Position numbers and translations under genes: made by a program | The notes under the pieces: model-generated | Seen by the model: only the letters and a program-made list of their open reading frames with translations | Databases searched by the model: none | What the model was told of the DNA's origin: nothing | Shown: positions 63,533 through 64,000 of the stretch, piece by piece | How positions within the stretch are numbered: the first letter of the stretch is position 1 | Layout: each line of letters opens with the position of its first letter | NCBI RefSeq assembly: GCF_008124765.1 | Contig: NZ_VNHS01000004.1 | Span: forward strand, 1 to 64,000 | Direction: 5' to 3' | Origin: Paenibacillus methanolicus | Lineage (GTDB): Bacteria; Bacillota; Bacilli; Paenibacillales; Paenibacillaceae | Length of the DNA: 64,000 nucleotides

Positions 63533-64000
63533 CTATCGTGCAATCGCATAATGCAGTTGAACGACGCCGCCGCCAAGGGGCCTGCAGCCTAGCAGCTCCA
63601 CATGCTTAAAGCGGTAGTGATCCTGGTCGATCAATAGGTTTAACCCTTTCCCCTCCATTACGGGCGCTACATTGAAAATCACTTCGTCTACAAGCCCTTG
63701 GCCGAGAAACGAATTGTGGACGTCCGCGCCGCCGCTAATGAGCGCGGTTCGATGGCCTTTCTGCCGCAGGTAGGCCAACGCCTCTTGAGGCGATCTGACA
63801 ATCTTCACGCCGGGGATGTCCGCAGCGTGCTTGGAAACGACGACAATGTCGACTTCGCCGAATGGCCCCGGTCCGCCGCCGCCGCGCATAGCCTCGAAGG
63901 TCCGCCGCCCGACAATAAAGTTTCCCGCCGCCGAAGCGTGTGTTACGAAGTCCGCCCACGCTTCTTTCTTCGGCGGGTTGTCGGGGCTGGATTGCGCATA
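63533..64000 (-). CDS. Dihydrofolate reductase / RibD C-terminal family protein, partial
   Basis: The reading frame runs off the right edge, so the N-terminus is missing; at least 155 codons are present. NFIVGRRTFEAM, VDIVVVSKHAADIP, LISGGADVHNSFLGQGLVDE, FNVAPVMEGKGLNLL and LLGCRPLGGGVVQLHYA match RibD_C/YyaP-type reductases that bind NADPH. The physiological substrate is unknown. An internal ATG at 63889 is not the start because the conserved GRRTFE motif lies before it. Confidence 0.88.
   Translation of the reverse strand, partial: YAQSSPDNPPKKEAWADFVTHASAAGNFIVGRRTFEAMRGGGGPGPFGEVDIVVVSKHAADIPGVKIVRSPQEALAYLRQKGHRTALISGGADVHNSFLGQGLVDEVIFNVAPVMEGKGLNLLIDQDHYRFKHVELLGCRPLGGGVVQLHYAIAR

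Overview
The window reads as the chromosomal replication-origin region of a Gram-positive endospore former of the Paenibacillaceae (Paenibacillus/Cohnella-like). The grounds are the Firmicute oriC gene order, the spore gene yyaC, two YheC/YheD-type coat-associated ATP-grasp genes, a complete walRKHIJ-htrA block, GTG/TTG starts with strong AGGAGG-type ribosome binding sites, and a moderately high GC content. The genus is an inference from gene content and style; no database search was possible.

Layout. Bases 1-11.6 kb are the left replichore, with almost everything on the minus strand: the 5' end of a 16S rRNA gene, an HD-GYP gene, gyrA, gyrB, remB, recF, yaaA, dnaN and dnaA. A plus-strand YheC/YheD gene sits between gyrA and gyrB. 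The origin is bipartite. A DnaA-box cluster lies upstream of dnaA (11.7-12.1 kb), and a second pair of boxes followed by DnaA-trio triplets and an A/T-rich unwinding region lies between dnaA and dnaN (10.1-10.2 kb). From 12.1 kb the right replichore runs on the plus strand: rpmH-rnpA-yidC-jag, mnmE-mnmG-rsmG, noc, soj-parB (with two parS sites), a cysteine-desulfurase-like gene, DUF4446, yyaC (minus), DUF3343, DUF951, two identical tRNA-Ser(CGA) genes, yjzC (minus) and rpsF-ssb-rpsR.

From 28.5 to 33.8 kb there is a more individual stretch: a small membrane protein, a pair of structured ~105-bp repeats, an LCP cell-wall ligase, a CBS protein and a membrane-anchored amidohydrolase that lacks the family's first HxH pair. 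Conserved genes return at 33.8-50.7 kb: yybS-gdpP-rplI-dnaB, purA, an unknown acidic membrane protein, a LysM/G5/M23 peptidase, walR-walK-yycH-yycI-walJ, htrA and a CxxH/CxxC protein. These couple nucleotide signalling, replication, purine synthesis and cell-wall homeostasis.

Between 50.7 and 51.6 kb is a non-coding region holding an orphan perfect Fur box, a dispersed 50-bp element, and seven tandem copies of a 55-bp hairpin-forming repeat. It ends at a 51-codon DUF1540 gene and rlmH.

From 52.5 kb the DNA is accessory: an AT-rich AlkD-like gene, an AraC regulator, a tightly packed operon of an intact GH13 glucosidase, a GH13-like protein with the catalytic Glu replaced by Gln, and an SDR dehydrogenase. 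Then follow a 2H phosphoesterase, an unknown 110-aa protein, a second YheC/YheD gene, an XRE/membrane-protein pair behind a perfect 44-bp palindrome, a VOC-family remnant, an ArsR regulator divergent from an EamA exporter, and a RibD/DHFR-like gene cut by the right edge.

No obviously new defence or mobile system was seen. The most unexplained signals are the 55-bp tandem repeat array with its neighbouring Fur box and dispersed element, the covarying ~105-bp repeat pair, the GH13 pseudoenzyme, the XRE palindrome pair, and a PurR-box-like dyad embedded in the dnaB terminator ahead of purA.
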